Position numbers and translations under genes: made by a program. The notes beneath the pieces were generated by a model. That model made no database searches, was not told the origin of the DNA, and saw only the letters and a list, made by a program, of their open reading frames with translations. A DNA stretch of 64,000 nt. It comes from Neptunomonas concharum (lineage in GTDB: Bacteria; Pseudomonadota; Gammaproteobacteria; Pseudomonadales; Balneatricaceae). Location of the stretch: the NCBI RefSeq assembly GCF_008630635.1, contig NZ_CP043869.1, forward strand, positions 1,798,001 to 1,862,000, written 5' to 3'. Each line of letters opens with the position of its first letter. Within the stretch, counting starts at the first letter, position 1. Below, one piece after another: positions 54,361-62,401 of this stretch.

Positions 54361-55899
54361 ATGCGCCAGAGATCACCCATGCCAGAACACCTAGAATTGG
54401 ACTTTGAAAAATGCCGCGAAGAAGCGGATAGGTATCGACTGCTAGCAGAGCAGTCTACCGATATGATCTCTCGCCACGCCGCTACATCCGATTGGACTTA
54501 TATTGACGTCAACCCTGCTGTCGAAAGGGTTTTAGGATACAGCGTTGAAGAAATCATAGGCGCAAAGGGTTACGACTTATTCCACCCAGAGGACGCCGAT
54601 AATTTACTTAAGCGGGCCGAAACCGTCAGATACCGCCGTGGAATGTACACCAACACCTATCGCTATCGGCATAAAGATGGGCATTATATTTGGCTAGAAA
54701 CGACCAGTAGAACGATACGTGACAGTCACGGCGATCCGGTTGAAATCATCTGCGTATCAAGGGATGTCACCGAGCGAGAAATGGCTCAGCAAGCAATCCG
54801 GCGCTTAGCGCGCGTAGTCGAAGCCTCCAGTGATATGATCATGTTCTGCAACCATGAATCGATGCAGCTAACCTACATGAATGAGTCAGCTTATCGCACT
54901 TTAGGCACCGAAAAAGAGAACCCGGTCGTCTTTTATTTGGATCAAATATTTGAAGAACACATTTTCAGCACTCTCGTACAAGACGCACTCAGCCATGCAG
55001 CGGAACACGGTATATGGTACGGCAGCGTACCCCTCAAAATGCCTGCCAACCATCATAGAATCGCAGAGATTCGAGAAGTCATTGCACACCGTAATCGTAC
55101 AGAAAACATGAAGGTTGAATACTACTCCATCATCGGCAGGGATATCACGTTAAAGCGCAAAGCCGAAGAGCAAGCTAAACGCCAACAGTTAGAGATGGCT
55201 CACATGTCGCGCCTGCTGTCAGTGGGAGAAATGGCGACAGGGCTGGCTCATGAAATCAACCAGCCCTTAGCCGCTATTTTAAATTATTGTCGCGGCAGCC
55301 TGAGAAGACTGGAAGAAGGTTCCAGTGAAGAAAACTTCGCGCAAATCAGCCACTCTATGCAACTGATCACTCGCCAGGCAAAACGAGCAGCTGATATCGT
55401 CAAGCGAATGCGCAGCTTTGTGAAGCGCACGGATTATCAACGAATAGAGTTTTCAGTCAACGAATCCTGTGTCGACGTAGCGGGTTTCTTGAATCAAGAA
55501 GCCGTCGATCATAACATCAGTTTTCAATTTGAATTAGATCCAACAGAGCCACGTTTGCTCGCCGACAAAATACAGATTGAGCAGGTGCTTTTAAATCTGG
55601 TTCGCAATGCAATCGAGGCTTATAGCGAATGCAAAAAAACCAAGAGGCCCGTTACCATCTCAACCAAGCATGCAAATGGCTATATTGACATCTCGGTCAA
55701 AGATGAGGGGAACGGTATCTCTAAGGAGGGGCTTGATACATTATTTGAGCCCTTTGTTACTTCAAAATCAACCGGCCTTGGAATGGGTCTTGCGATTTCA
55801 CAAACAATAATCGAAACCCATGGTGGACAGCTTTGGGCTGAAAGCGATGGCAGCTCCGGTACACAATTTCACTTTAAGGTTCCGGTAAGGGCAAACTAA
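54361..55899 (+). CDS. Double-PAS sensor histidine kinase (FixL-like)
   Basis: Soluble kinase of 512 residues with no membrane helices. PAS1 (about 16-130, RHKDGHYIWLETTSRTI, then a PAC segment), PAS2 (about 140-265), HisKA with His297 in ATGLAHEINQPLAAILNYCRG, and HATPase motifs NLVRNAIEAY, VKDEGNGIS and GLGMGLAISQTIIE. The HEINQPL type is the FixL/TodS-like kinase class. Whether a PAS binds haem cannot be decided. ATG at 54361 or 54379 may start. Its TAATG overlaps the regulator start. Confidence 0.9.
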   Translation: MRQRSPMPEHLELDFEKCREEADRYRLLAEQSTDMISRHAATSDWTYIDVNPAVERVLGYSVEEIIGAKGYDLFHPEDADNLLKRAETVRYRRGMYTNTYRYRHKDGHYIWLETTSRTIRDSHGDPVEIICVSRDVTEREMAQQAIRRLARVVEASSDMIMFCNHESMQLTYMNESAYRTLGTEKENPVVFYLDQIFEEHIFSTLVQDALSHAAEHGIWYGSVPLKMPANHHRIAEIREVIAHRNRTENMKVEYYSIIGRDITLKRKAEEQAKRQQLEMAHMSRLLSVGEMATGLAHEINQPLAAILNYCRGSLRRLEEGSSEENFAQISHSMQLITRQAKRAADIVKRMRSFVKRTDYQRIEFSVNESCVDVAGFLNQEAVDHNISFQFELDPTEPRLLADKIQIEQVLLNLVRNAIEAYSECKKTKRPVTISTKHANGYIDISVKDEGNGISKEGLDTLFEPFVTSKSTGLGMGLAISQTIIETHGGQLWAESDGSSGTQFHFKVPVRAN

Positions 55900-56513
55900 T
55901 GACACAAAGAGCAAGTGGTACTGTATTTATCGTTGACGACGATAATGATTTTCGTGACTCAATGAAATGGCTTCTGGAATCAGATAATTTTCATGTCTCA
56001 GGCTTTGGATCTGCTCATGACTTTCTGGAGCGCTATAACGGTGAAATGGGCTGTATGTTACTGGACGTGCGTATGCCTGAGATTAACGGCTTAGCGCTTC
56101 AACAAATTATGAACGAGCGCGGCATAAAAGTGCCGATTATCGTTGTCAGCGGCCATGGTGATATTCCTATGGCGGTAAATGCCATGAAAAATGGCGCGCT
56201 GGATTTTATTGAAAAACCTTTTGATGATGAAGTCCTTCTACGTTTGGTCGAGCAAGGGTTGCAACGCGCTACAGAGATGTTCAAAGACAACAGTGCACTT
56301 GCGCAAACACGCAGCAATTATGATTCGTTGAGTAAACGAGAAAAAGAGGTTATGTCGCTGGTCGTCGGTGGTAATTCAAATCGCGAAATTGCTCACGAGC
56401 TAGGAATTAGTCCCAAAACTGTCGAAGTTCATCGTGCGCGTGTTATGAGTAAGATGCGGGCAGATAGCCTACCCGATCTAGTACAACAGGCTAATCGATT
56501 ACACGTAGCTTGA
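55899..56513 (+). CDS. FixJ/NarL-type response regulator
   Basis: Partner of the preceding kinase. Receiver with DDD at 13-15, phospho-acceptor Asp56 in LLDVRMPEINGL and Lys in IEKPFDDEVLL; C-terminal LuxR-type HTH (YDSLSKREKEVMSLVVGGNSNREIAHELGISPKTVEVHRARV, core NREIAHELGISPKTVEVH). 204 residues, normal. One-base overlap with the kinase gene. Likely targets are the divergent acyl-CoA synthetase and perhaps the downstream CoA operon, by position only. Its 3' end overlaps the convergent hydrolase gene by 23 bases. Confidence 0.93.
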   Translation: MTQRASGTVFIVDDDNDFRDSMKWLLESDNFHVSGFGSAHDFLERYNGEMGCMLLDVRMPEINGLALQQIMNERGIKVPIIVVSGHGDIPMAVNAMKNGALDFIEKPFDDEVLLRLVEQGLQRATEMFKDNSALAQTRSNYDSLSKREKEVMSLVVGGNSNREIAHELGISPKTVEVHRARVMSKMRADSLPDLVQQANRLHVA

Positions 56514-57291
56514 TAAAATCAGCAACCGCCGATACCAGCTTATCTCTTGCTTCGAAATGTGGCACATGTCCGCAGTCAGGCAGGAATAGCGGTTCGGCGT
56601 TCGCCCCAATACCGGAACAAATATCGGTCACTTGCTCTTTGACTCCATACTGGTCATCCTCACCTTGTATAATCAAAGCTGGGCACTGGATCGCAGGCAA
56701 CCAAGGCCGAAAATCCATTGGGTGCTTTCGCTCTCGTAACCATGTTTCATGCCATGCGCGAAACATGGTATCCGTTCGATCGCCTAAATAGCGGGCAAGG
56801 CGTTCCTTAAGATTTGTTGTTTTATAACGTTCAACAGCCTCGATGATTCCTGCTGTCGTGAGGTGGTCAATATAGATGTGAGCAGCTTCAGTGATGATGC
56901 CGCACACTTGATCGGGAATCGTTGCAGCGCCAATCAGTGCAATAGAGCCACCATCACTATGCCCCAGTAAAATCACTTGATTAAGACCTAGGCGATTAAG
57001 CAGTCGCGGTAACCATACCTCACCCTCCTCGATCAGGTAATCATCATCCCGAGGCAGCTCAATGGGCGTCGATAAACCGTAGCCTTGGCGCTCATATACC
57101 AAAACATCACAGCCCGTCTTTTCAGCCAGCTCCTCTGGAACATCTTTCCACATACGGATGGTGCCCAGCGCTTCGTGTAACAGAACCAATGTGGGCTTGC
57201 CTTCCACTTGGCTGTTGTGGCGCCCCATACGGATAGATATCTGCATATTATGGCCCAAATCAACCAAGCTATCTGTCCACTGTACGCTCAT
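56491..57291 (-). CDS. Alpha/beta hydrolase
   Basis: Serine hydrolase of 266 residues with nucleophile elbow LLGHSDGGSIAL (about residue 113), catalytic Asp near GEDDQYGVK and His in PDCGHVPHFEARDKL. The oxyanion-side LLHEALGTIRMWKDVPEELAE is the family opening. Ester or thioester substrate is unknown. It is last in the five-gene operon, starting four bases inside the thioesterase gene, which suggests a step in the same acid's catabolism. Confidence 0.9.
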   Translation of the reverse strand: MSVQWTDSLVDLGHNMQISIRMGRHNSQVEGKPTLVLLHEALGTIRMWKDVPEELAEKTGCDVLVYERQGYGLSTPIELPRDDDYLIEEGEVWLPRLLNRLGLNQVILLGHSDGGSIALIGAATIPDQVCGIITEAAHIYIDHLTTAGIIEAVERYKTTNLKERLARYLGDRTDTMFRAWHETWLRERKHPMDFRPWLPAIQCPALIIQGEDDQYGVKEQVTDICSGIGANAEPLFLPDCGHVPHFEARDKLVSAVADFIKLRVID

Positions 57292-57713
57292 GCTTTTGCC
57301 TCAGGAATTGAATAAGTCAAAGTAACATGAGCGACAGGGTCCTCCTCTCCTCTCGATAGGATATATACTTCGCCCACCCCCAAACGCTTACCCACTTTAA
57401 GGGTTTCAGCTCTTGCGATAATGTCAGCACTAGCACTGGGCTTGCGAAGAAAGTTAATATTTAAATTAATCGTGACAGCTAACGCCACAGGGCCTATGCG
57501 GCTCAAAAGTGCAGCATACATAGCGACATCCGCCAGCGCCATCATCGCAGGCCCTGAAACAGTTCCACCAGGGCGCAGATGTTGCTCATCAACGGGAAGA
57601 CGCATCTCCGCCCATCCATCTCCTAAAGCCTCTAACACGCCATACTTCTCACCTTGCGGAAACTGCTCTGCAAGGAAATCGCGCATCGCTTCAAAACTCA
57701 TTACTTGTGACAT
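57288..57713 (-). CDS. PaaI-family acyl-CoA thioesterase (first copy)
   Basis: Hot-dog thioesterase of 141 residues. HLRPGGTVSGPAMMALADVAMYAAL is the catalytic-helix motif (with Asp in LADVAMY in place of the commoner Asp/Glu), and VTINLNINFLRKP follows. It would release CoA from accumulating thioesters. Overlaps its neighbours by one and four bases, inside the operon with the CoA transferase and ligase. Confidence 0.87.
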   Translation of the reverse strand: MSQVMSFEAMRDFLAEQFPQGEKYGVLEALGDGWAEMRLPVDEQHLRPGGTVSGPAMMALADVAMYAALLSRIGPVALAVTINLNINFLRKPSASADIIARAETLKVGKRLGVGEVYILSRGEEDPVAHVTLTYSIPEAKA

Positions 57714-58150
57714 TATTGATCCTCTATTTGAGGCTTATTCATGACCGCAAGCGTAACTGTCGCTTTGGCCACTAGCCGCTGTTTCTTATTTTCATCTTCC
57801 GCAAAGACCTCGGATTCAGCCACAGTCAGAACCCTGCCGGGTTTAAGAACAGAGCTTTTACATACTAGCCGCTTACCTTTTGCAGCCCGTAACAAGTTGA
57901 TCTTAAACTCAGCAGTTAACACCATTTGATGATCGCCGATAAGAGTGACGGCCGCCGTACCTGCACAATGGTCCGCTAATGTCGCTTGAACACCCGCATG
58001 CACAAAACCATCTTGCTGCTGATGTTTCTCGGTTAATTCTATCGATGCATGGCAGATCCCTGATTCCAGTTGCTCCAGCTTACATCCTAAATCGGCAATA
58101 AAAGGGGCAACATCAAAAACACGCCGCGCCTCTGTGATAGACTTTTGCAT
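57713..58150 (-). CDS. PaaI-family acyl-CoA thioesterase (second copy)
   Basis: Hot-dog thioesterase of about 145 residues with the catalytic motif QQDGFVHAGVQATLADHCAGTAAVT (HAG and the LADHCAG helix), followed by EFKINLLRAAKGKRLVCKS. It differs clearly from the neighbouring copy, so the two are old paralogues with distinct substrate roles rather than a fresh duplication. ATG 58150 (GAAGAGG ten bases upstream) is favoured over a TTG at 58159 that would overlap the ligase stop. Confidence 0.87.
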   Translation of the reverse strand: MQKSITEARRVFDVAPFIADLGCKLEQLESGICHASIELTEKHQQQDGFVHAGVQATLADHCAGTAAVTLIGDHQMVLTAEFKINLLRAAKGKRLVCKSSVLKPGRVLTVAESEVFAEDENKKQRLVAKATVTLAVMNKPQIEDQ

Positions 58151-58155
58151 GCAGG

Positions 58156-59778
58156 TCAAACCTCTTCACGTGCTTGGTTACGAAGAATAAATCGTTGAAT
58201 TTTGCCACTCTGTGTTTTGGGCAATTCATCGACAAAGGCGATTTCCCGAGGGAATGCATGTGCAGACAAGCGCTCTCGTACGAGCTGCTTCAGTGCTTCC
58301 GCCAACTCAATCGTGGGGTCATATTCAGGCTTGATAACAACGTAGGCTTTAATGATAGCCCCGCGGGAAGAGTCCGGCTTACCAACCACTCCAGACTCAG
58401 CCACCGCAGGGTGCTCTAACAACGCGCTCTCGACGTCTGCAGGACCCACACGATAGCCTGCTGTGGAGATAATATCGTCATTACGACCCACAAAAGAGAA
58501 GCTGCCATCACCATGACTAACAGCCACATCACCGGTTAAGTAATACTTCCCTTTAAAAGGATTCTTCTCACCCCAGGTATACCCTTGAAAGAAAAATAAC
58601 GGAGAAGCATCCATATCAACGGCCAACTGCCCTATCCCACCTTCCGAGACCTCTTCAAAGTCTCGGTTTAAGGCAACTACACGATGCCCGGGCAAGGGCA
58701 ACCCCATTGACCCCACACTGTCATGCGCTAACGCATGATGATTACAACAGGTCATAGCGGTTTCAGTTTGCCCATACTGATCAATGACCGGACACCCTAA
58801 ACGCCGTTTTGCCCAATGAATGACTTCAGGGCTTAATGGCTCCCCTGCACTGTTCGCCACTCGCAATCCAAGTGATTCAGAGTCATCTAGTGCTTGGTCA
58901 TGGGCCATCAACAAACGGTACGCCGTCGGGGCAGCGGCAAGGTTGGTAATGTTATATTTTCGAATCATCTGATAAGTCGATTCTGGGGTAAAGCTATGTT
59001 CATTAAAGTGTGTTTTATTACCTAATAACATGGGGCCTACCACCGCATAGTAAAGCCCATAGGCCCAACCGGGATCGGCCACATTCCAATAGTTATCATC
59101 TACTCGTAAATCAATGGCATAGCGCATATAAACATAGAACGAGAGAATTGCGCGGGTCGGAACAGCAACCCCTTTCGCCTTTCCTACTGTGCCCGAGGTA
59201 AACATCTGTATAAAGGGCTCATCCGCTGTAAGACGAACAGGATCAAAGCTGGGCGATTGGGCCGCTAGTACTGATGAGAAATCATCATCCCCAGCCAACG
59301 CACCACTCACCGCCAGAACCGGAGGGCAACGCTTCACACCGCTGAGTTTGCTCCGATATACATGATCTGTGACAACTAACCGCGTGCTTGCCGTCACTAA
59401 CCGGTACTCTATAGCTCCTGAGCCATAGGCGGTAAATAATGGCTGATAAACGGCTCCCGCCTTGAAGGTACCTAAAATCACAACCATCAACTCGGGTGTT
59501 CTAGGCAAAAGGGCGGCAACACGATCGCCCCTACCAATACCTTTTGACGTTAGATAATTTGCAAATCGTGCGGAAGCCTCTTTTAACTCAGCAAAGGTCA
59601 TCTCTTGAGCAGGCCGCTCTATACCCTCGTACACTAAGCCGATCCGGCCAGAATCCGCCCAACGATCACAAATCTCCTCGCAGACATTGAACCCATCATT
59701 CAGGTTACCTACGAGTTGCTGCTCAACTTGGCTAGGAGTGAAACGATCATAGAACGTTTGATAGTCCGCTTCGCGCAT
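58156..59778 (-). CDS. AMP-forming acyl-CoA ligase (acetyl-CoA-synthetase-like)
   Basis: ANL-superfamily enzyme of about 540 residues. IQMFTSGTVGKAKGVAVPT is the P-loop (TSGTVGKAKG), INQYGQTE-type motif reads VIDQYGQTETAMTCCNHH, YYLTGDVAVSHGDG and GRNDDIISTAGYRVGP follow, with Lys in KTQSGKIQRF. The spread of motifs is closer to acetyl/propionyl or benzoate-type ligases than to long-chain ones. It sits in the operon between the CoA transferase and the thioesterases. ATG 59778 is chosen over 59787 for better ribosome-site spacing. Confidence 0.88.
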   Translation of the reverse strand: MREADYQTFYDRFTPSQVEQQLVGNLNDGFNVCEEICDRWADSGRIGLVYEGIERPAQEMTFAELKEASARFANYLTSKGIGRGDRVAALLPRTPELMVVILGTFKAGAVYQPLFTAYGSGAIEYRLVTASTRLVVTDHVYRSKLSGVKRCPPVLAVSGALAGDDDFSSVLAAQSPSFDPVRLTADEPFIQMFTSGTVGKAKGVAVPTRAILSFYVYMRYAIDLRVDDNYWNVADPGWAYGLYYAVVGPMLLGNKTHFNEHSFTPESTYQMIRKYNITNLAAAPTAYRLLMAHDQALDDSESLGLRVANSAGEPLSPEVIHWAKRRLGCPVIDQYGQTETAMTCCNHHALAHDSVGSMGLPLPGHRVVALNRDFEEVSEGGIGQLAVDMDASPLFFFQGYTWGEKNPFKGKYYLTGDVAVSHGDGSFSFVGRNDDIISTAGYRVGPADVESALLEHPAVAESGVVGKPDSSRGAIIKAYVVIKPEYDPTIELAEALKQLVRERLSAHAFPREIAFVDELPKTQSGKIQRFILRNQAREEV

Positions 59779-59837
59779 TAACATCATCTCTTCTTATTAT
59801 TATCGTTTAACGTATATTGCTCTTCTTTAATGGCGGG

Positions 59838-60977
59838 TTAGGAGAAAACCCCCTCTTGTGCAAAAGCATCAACCTCTTTCTGGCTATACCCAAGCGTTTT
59901 AAGTACGTTTTGTGTATCCTCTCCACACAAAGGGGCCTTGGACAGTGAGGCTGCGCTCATACCCTTAAGTAAAGGTGCAGGGCGAACCTGTTTGCCACCC
60001 TCAATATCAACAACCATACGTCTCTGCCTAGCATGGGGCATCTCTGCCGCTTCAGCCATGGTTAAAACAGGCTCCACACAGGCATCTACCTGTGAAAACT
60101 TATCAATCCAGTAGTCTTGCGGTTGGCTCATAAAAACGGCCTTTATAGCAGGCTTAATCTCCGCATCGCTCTTATCGAACCACTCTGGATGCCCGATCAC
60201 ATCAACCAATTGCTGACGGAATTGGGGCTCCAAACTACCCACCGCCATGTAACGCCCATCGGCGGTTTCATAATAATCATAAAGCCCCGAGCCATTTAGA
60301 AAATGGCCTTCAGGTGATATAGAGGGCTCACCATTGAGCACACCGGGCATCATCAAAGGCTGCAGCGCCAAACATTGATCCGACATCGCTATATCGATGT
60401 ACTGCCCCTCACCCGTTGATTGGCGCTGAATAACCGCAGCTAAAATAGCCATGACCGCCGGCTGAGACCCTGCTGCGACATCCGCAATTTGCACGCTATT
60501 TAATGCCAGCTCATTTTGCCGACCAGAGGAACCACTGATGCCACTCAACGCCAAATAGTTAATATCGTGGCCTGCACGATCCCGATAGGGGCCACTTTGC
60601 CCATACCCCGTAATAGAGCAATAAACTAATCGAGGATTGATTGCCCTGAGCTGCTCATACCCCAAGCCTAAACGGGCCATCACTCCGGGCCTGAATTGCT
60701 CAACAACAATATCGAATGTTTTTACCAGTTCATTGATAATCTCTAGGGCTGAAGCGTGTTTCAAATTTAAACCGATCGAGCGCTTGCCTCGATTGAGATA
60801 TTGAAACGCTGCCGACTGACCAGCAACTTTGGGCGGCATCTCCCTAACCAAATCGGGGCGAGATGGCGATTCTACGCGAAGCACATCCGCTCCCATATCA
60901 GCCATCAACATCGTGGCATACGGCCCTGGTAATAGCGTTGAAAAATCGAGGATCTTAAGGCCGCTCAGTGGTTGCAT
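59838..60977 (-). CDS. CaiB/BaiF-type (family III) CoA transferase
   Basis: A 379-residue intertwined-dimer CoA transferase that moves CoA between carboxylates through an Asp-linked intermediate; the catalytic Asp is in RAGHDINYLALSG (about residue 130). Family blocks LKILDFSTLLPGPYATMLMADMGADVLRVE (quoted in parts: LLPGPYATMLMADMGADV) and VEQFRPGVMARLGLGYEQL are present. First gene of the five-gene operon; likely uses an acyl-CoA made by the next gene. Confidence 0.93.
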   Translation of the reverse strand: MQPLSGLKILDFSTLLPGPYATMLMADMGADVLRVESPSRPDLVREMPPKVAGQSAAFQYLNRGKRSIGLNLKHASALEIINELVKTFDIVVEQFRPGVMARLGLGYEQLRAINPRLVYCSITGYGQSGPYRDRAGHDINYLALSGISGSSGRQNELALNSVQIADVAAGSQPAVMAILAAVIQRQSTGEGQYIDIAMSDQCLALQPLMMPGVLNGEPSISPEGHFLNGSGLYDYYETADGRYMAVGSLEPQFRQQLVDVIGHPEWFDKSDAEIKPAIKAVFMSQPQDYWIDKFSQVDACVEPVLTMAEAAEMPHARQRRMVVDIEGGKQVRPAPLLKGMSAASLSKAPLCGEDTQNVLKTLGYSQKEVDAFAQEGVFS

Positions 60978-61274
60978 CTACCTATCTCCTACCCCCATAC
61001 CTAACTGTAGGGGTTATTAGTATATACCCCTAATTTTATATCTTCATTTTACGTAAACGTAAAGAACAATTAATATATTCCCTTATACAGCTATAATAGC
61101 ACCCACAAAGTACTTAAAAATCAACGAATTATAATTTTTAGATCATATAAAAATTATTCAGATGATTTTTTTTATCTGCTTTTTTTGATAAAGCTCAATT
61201 TATTACAGATATGACATTGAACTCTGAGTCTCGGTCTGTACAATGCCCGACCAGACATCTCAGAGCCTATAAGA

Positions 61275-61754
61275 ATGAAAAAAATACTCATGAGTGCCTG
61301 CTTTTTAGGCCAAAAAGTTAGATATGACGGACAGGATAGTCTGTTGGAGCACCCGCTCATCCAACAATGGAAAGAAGAGGGACACATTGTTCCCTTTTGC
61401 CCCGAAGTTGCCGGTGGACTCCCTACCCCTCGCCATCCTGCAGAGATCACAACCCGCCACCCTGTTATGGTTGTTAACCTGATTGGTGAAGATGTAACGC
61501 CCCAATTCCTACAAGGCGCTGAGCTTGCCGTAGAAAAAGCGAAAGAAGTCGGTGCATGCTGTGCCTTGTTAAAAAGCCGCAGCCCTTCTTGCGGAAACCG
61601 CGAAACCTATAATGGTAACTTCGACGGTACTCTCGTACCCGGAAGTGGTGTGACTGCAGCAGAGCTTCAGCGCCATGGCATCCCCGTTTTCAATGAGCGA
61701 GAACTGGACCAATTGGTTGAATTTATGACCATGCAAGAAGCTGATGTTGCATAA
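61275..61754 (+). CDS. DUF523 family protein
   Basis: A 159-residue protein with the DUF523 pattern: ILMSACFLGQKVRYDG, PFCPEVAGGLPTPRHPAEI, CALLKSRSPSCGN and the cysteines in each, which may bind metal or be catalytic. Biochemical function is unknown. The ATG at 61275 has weak ribosome-site support (AGAGCC). It is followed by a small exported protein gene 48 bases later. Confidence 0.88.
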   Translation: MKKILMSACFLGQKVRYDGQDSLLEHPLIQQWKEEGHIVPFCPEVAGGLPTPRHPAEITTRHPVMVVNLIGEDVTPQFLQGAELAVEKAKEVGACCALLKSRSPSCGNRETYNGNFDGTLVPGSGVTAAELQRHGIPVFNERELDQLVEFMTMQEADVA

Positions 61755-61802
61755 TCATCAAGCTCAGTAATCAAGCCTCTCATATGTTAAAGGAGTGATC
61801 GT

Positions 61803-62345
61803 ATGAAAATGCTACCTCTTGCCTTATCTGTTACGTTGCTATCCCCTAACCTGTTTGCTTCTGTCGATAAAGACACCCAAGCGGCCTGTGAAGCAGCCGC
61901 TGAACTTGCTAAAGGTGATGACCTTAAAGCCGCTGTTGAAGAGGCGCGCTGGTGCTTGGAAGGTATTGAACAAACCTTGCAAAGTATGGATGCAGACCTG
62001 TTCACAAAAGAGATCAACGGCTGGAATCGTGGTGAAGTAACTACCAACAAAGCCATGGGCATGACCTTAACAGAAACCTCTTACACTAAAGAGGGATCAC
62101 ATATCCAAGTTTCTCTCAATACTGGTACAGGTGCTATTGGTAACGTGATGGCGCAAATGGGAATGATGCAAGGCGTTAAACGTGTGCGCCTGGGCAAACA
62201 CAAAGGTATTTTCACATCCGAAAACGAACTGGCCATCTCCTTTGATGGCGGTCGTCTGTTAACACTACAAGGCGATGGTGTAGACACTGAAACGTTAACG
62301 GAGTTTGCTAAAGCGCTCCCGCTTGACAAACTAAGCGGCCAATAA
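61803..62345 (+). CDS. Small exported protein of unknown function
   Basis: Not recognised. A signal peptide (residues 1-19, LFAS) precedes a helical region with two Cys (AACEAAAEL, RWCLEG) and a beta-rich region (GMTLTETSYTKEGSHIQVSL, GAIGNVMAQMGMM). 180 residues, predicted periplasmic. AAAGGAG lies seven bases before the ATG, and a terminator follows it. Confidence 0.7.
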   Translation: MKMLPLALSVTLLSPNLFASVDKDTQAACEAAAELAKGDDLKAAVEEARWCLEGIEQTLQSMDADLFTKEINGWNRGEVTTNKAMGMTLTETSYTKEGSHIQVSLNTGTGAIGNVMAQMGMMQGVKRVRLGKHKGIFTSENELAISFDGGRLLTLQGDGVDTETLTEFAKALPLDKLSGQ

Positions 62346-62362
62346 AGACCGCAACCGATCGA

Positions 62363-62390
62363 AGCCCAGCTCGTTATGCTGGGCTTTTTT
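62363..62390 (+). terminator. Intrinsic terminator after the small exported protein
   Basis: AGCCCAGC / GCTGGGCT stem with a seven-base loop followed by TTTTT, shortly past the stop and 12 bases before the convergent ycaO stop. Confidence 0.88.
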
Positions 62391-62401
62391 ATGACCAGAT
62401 A

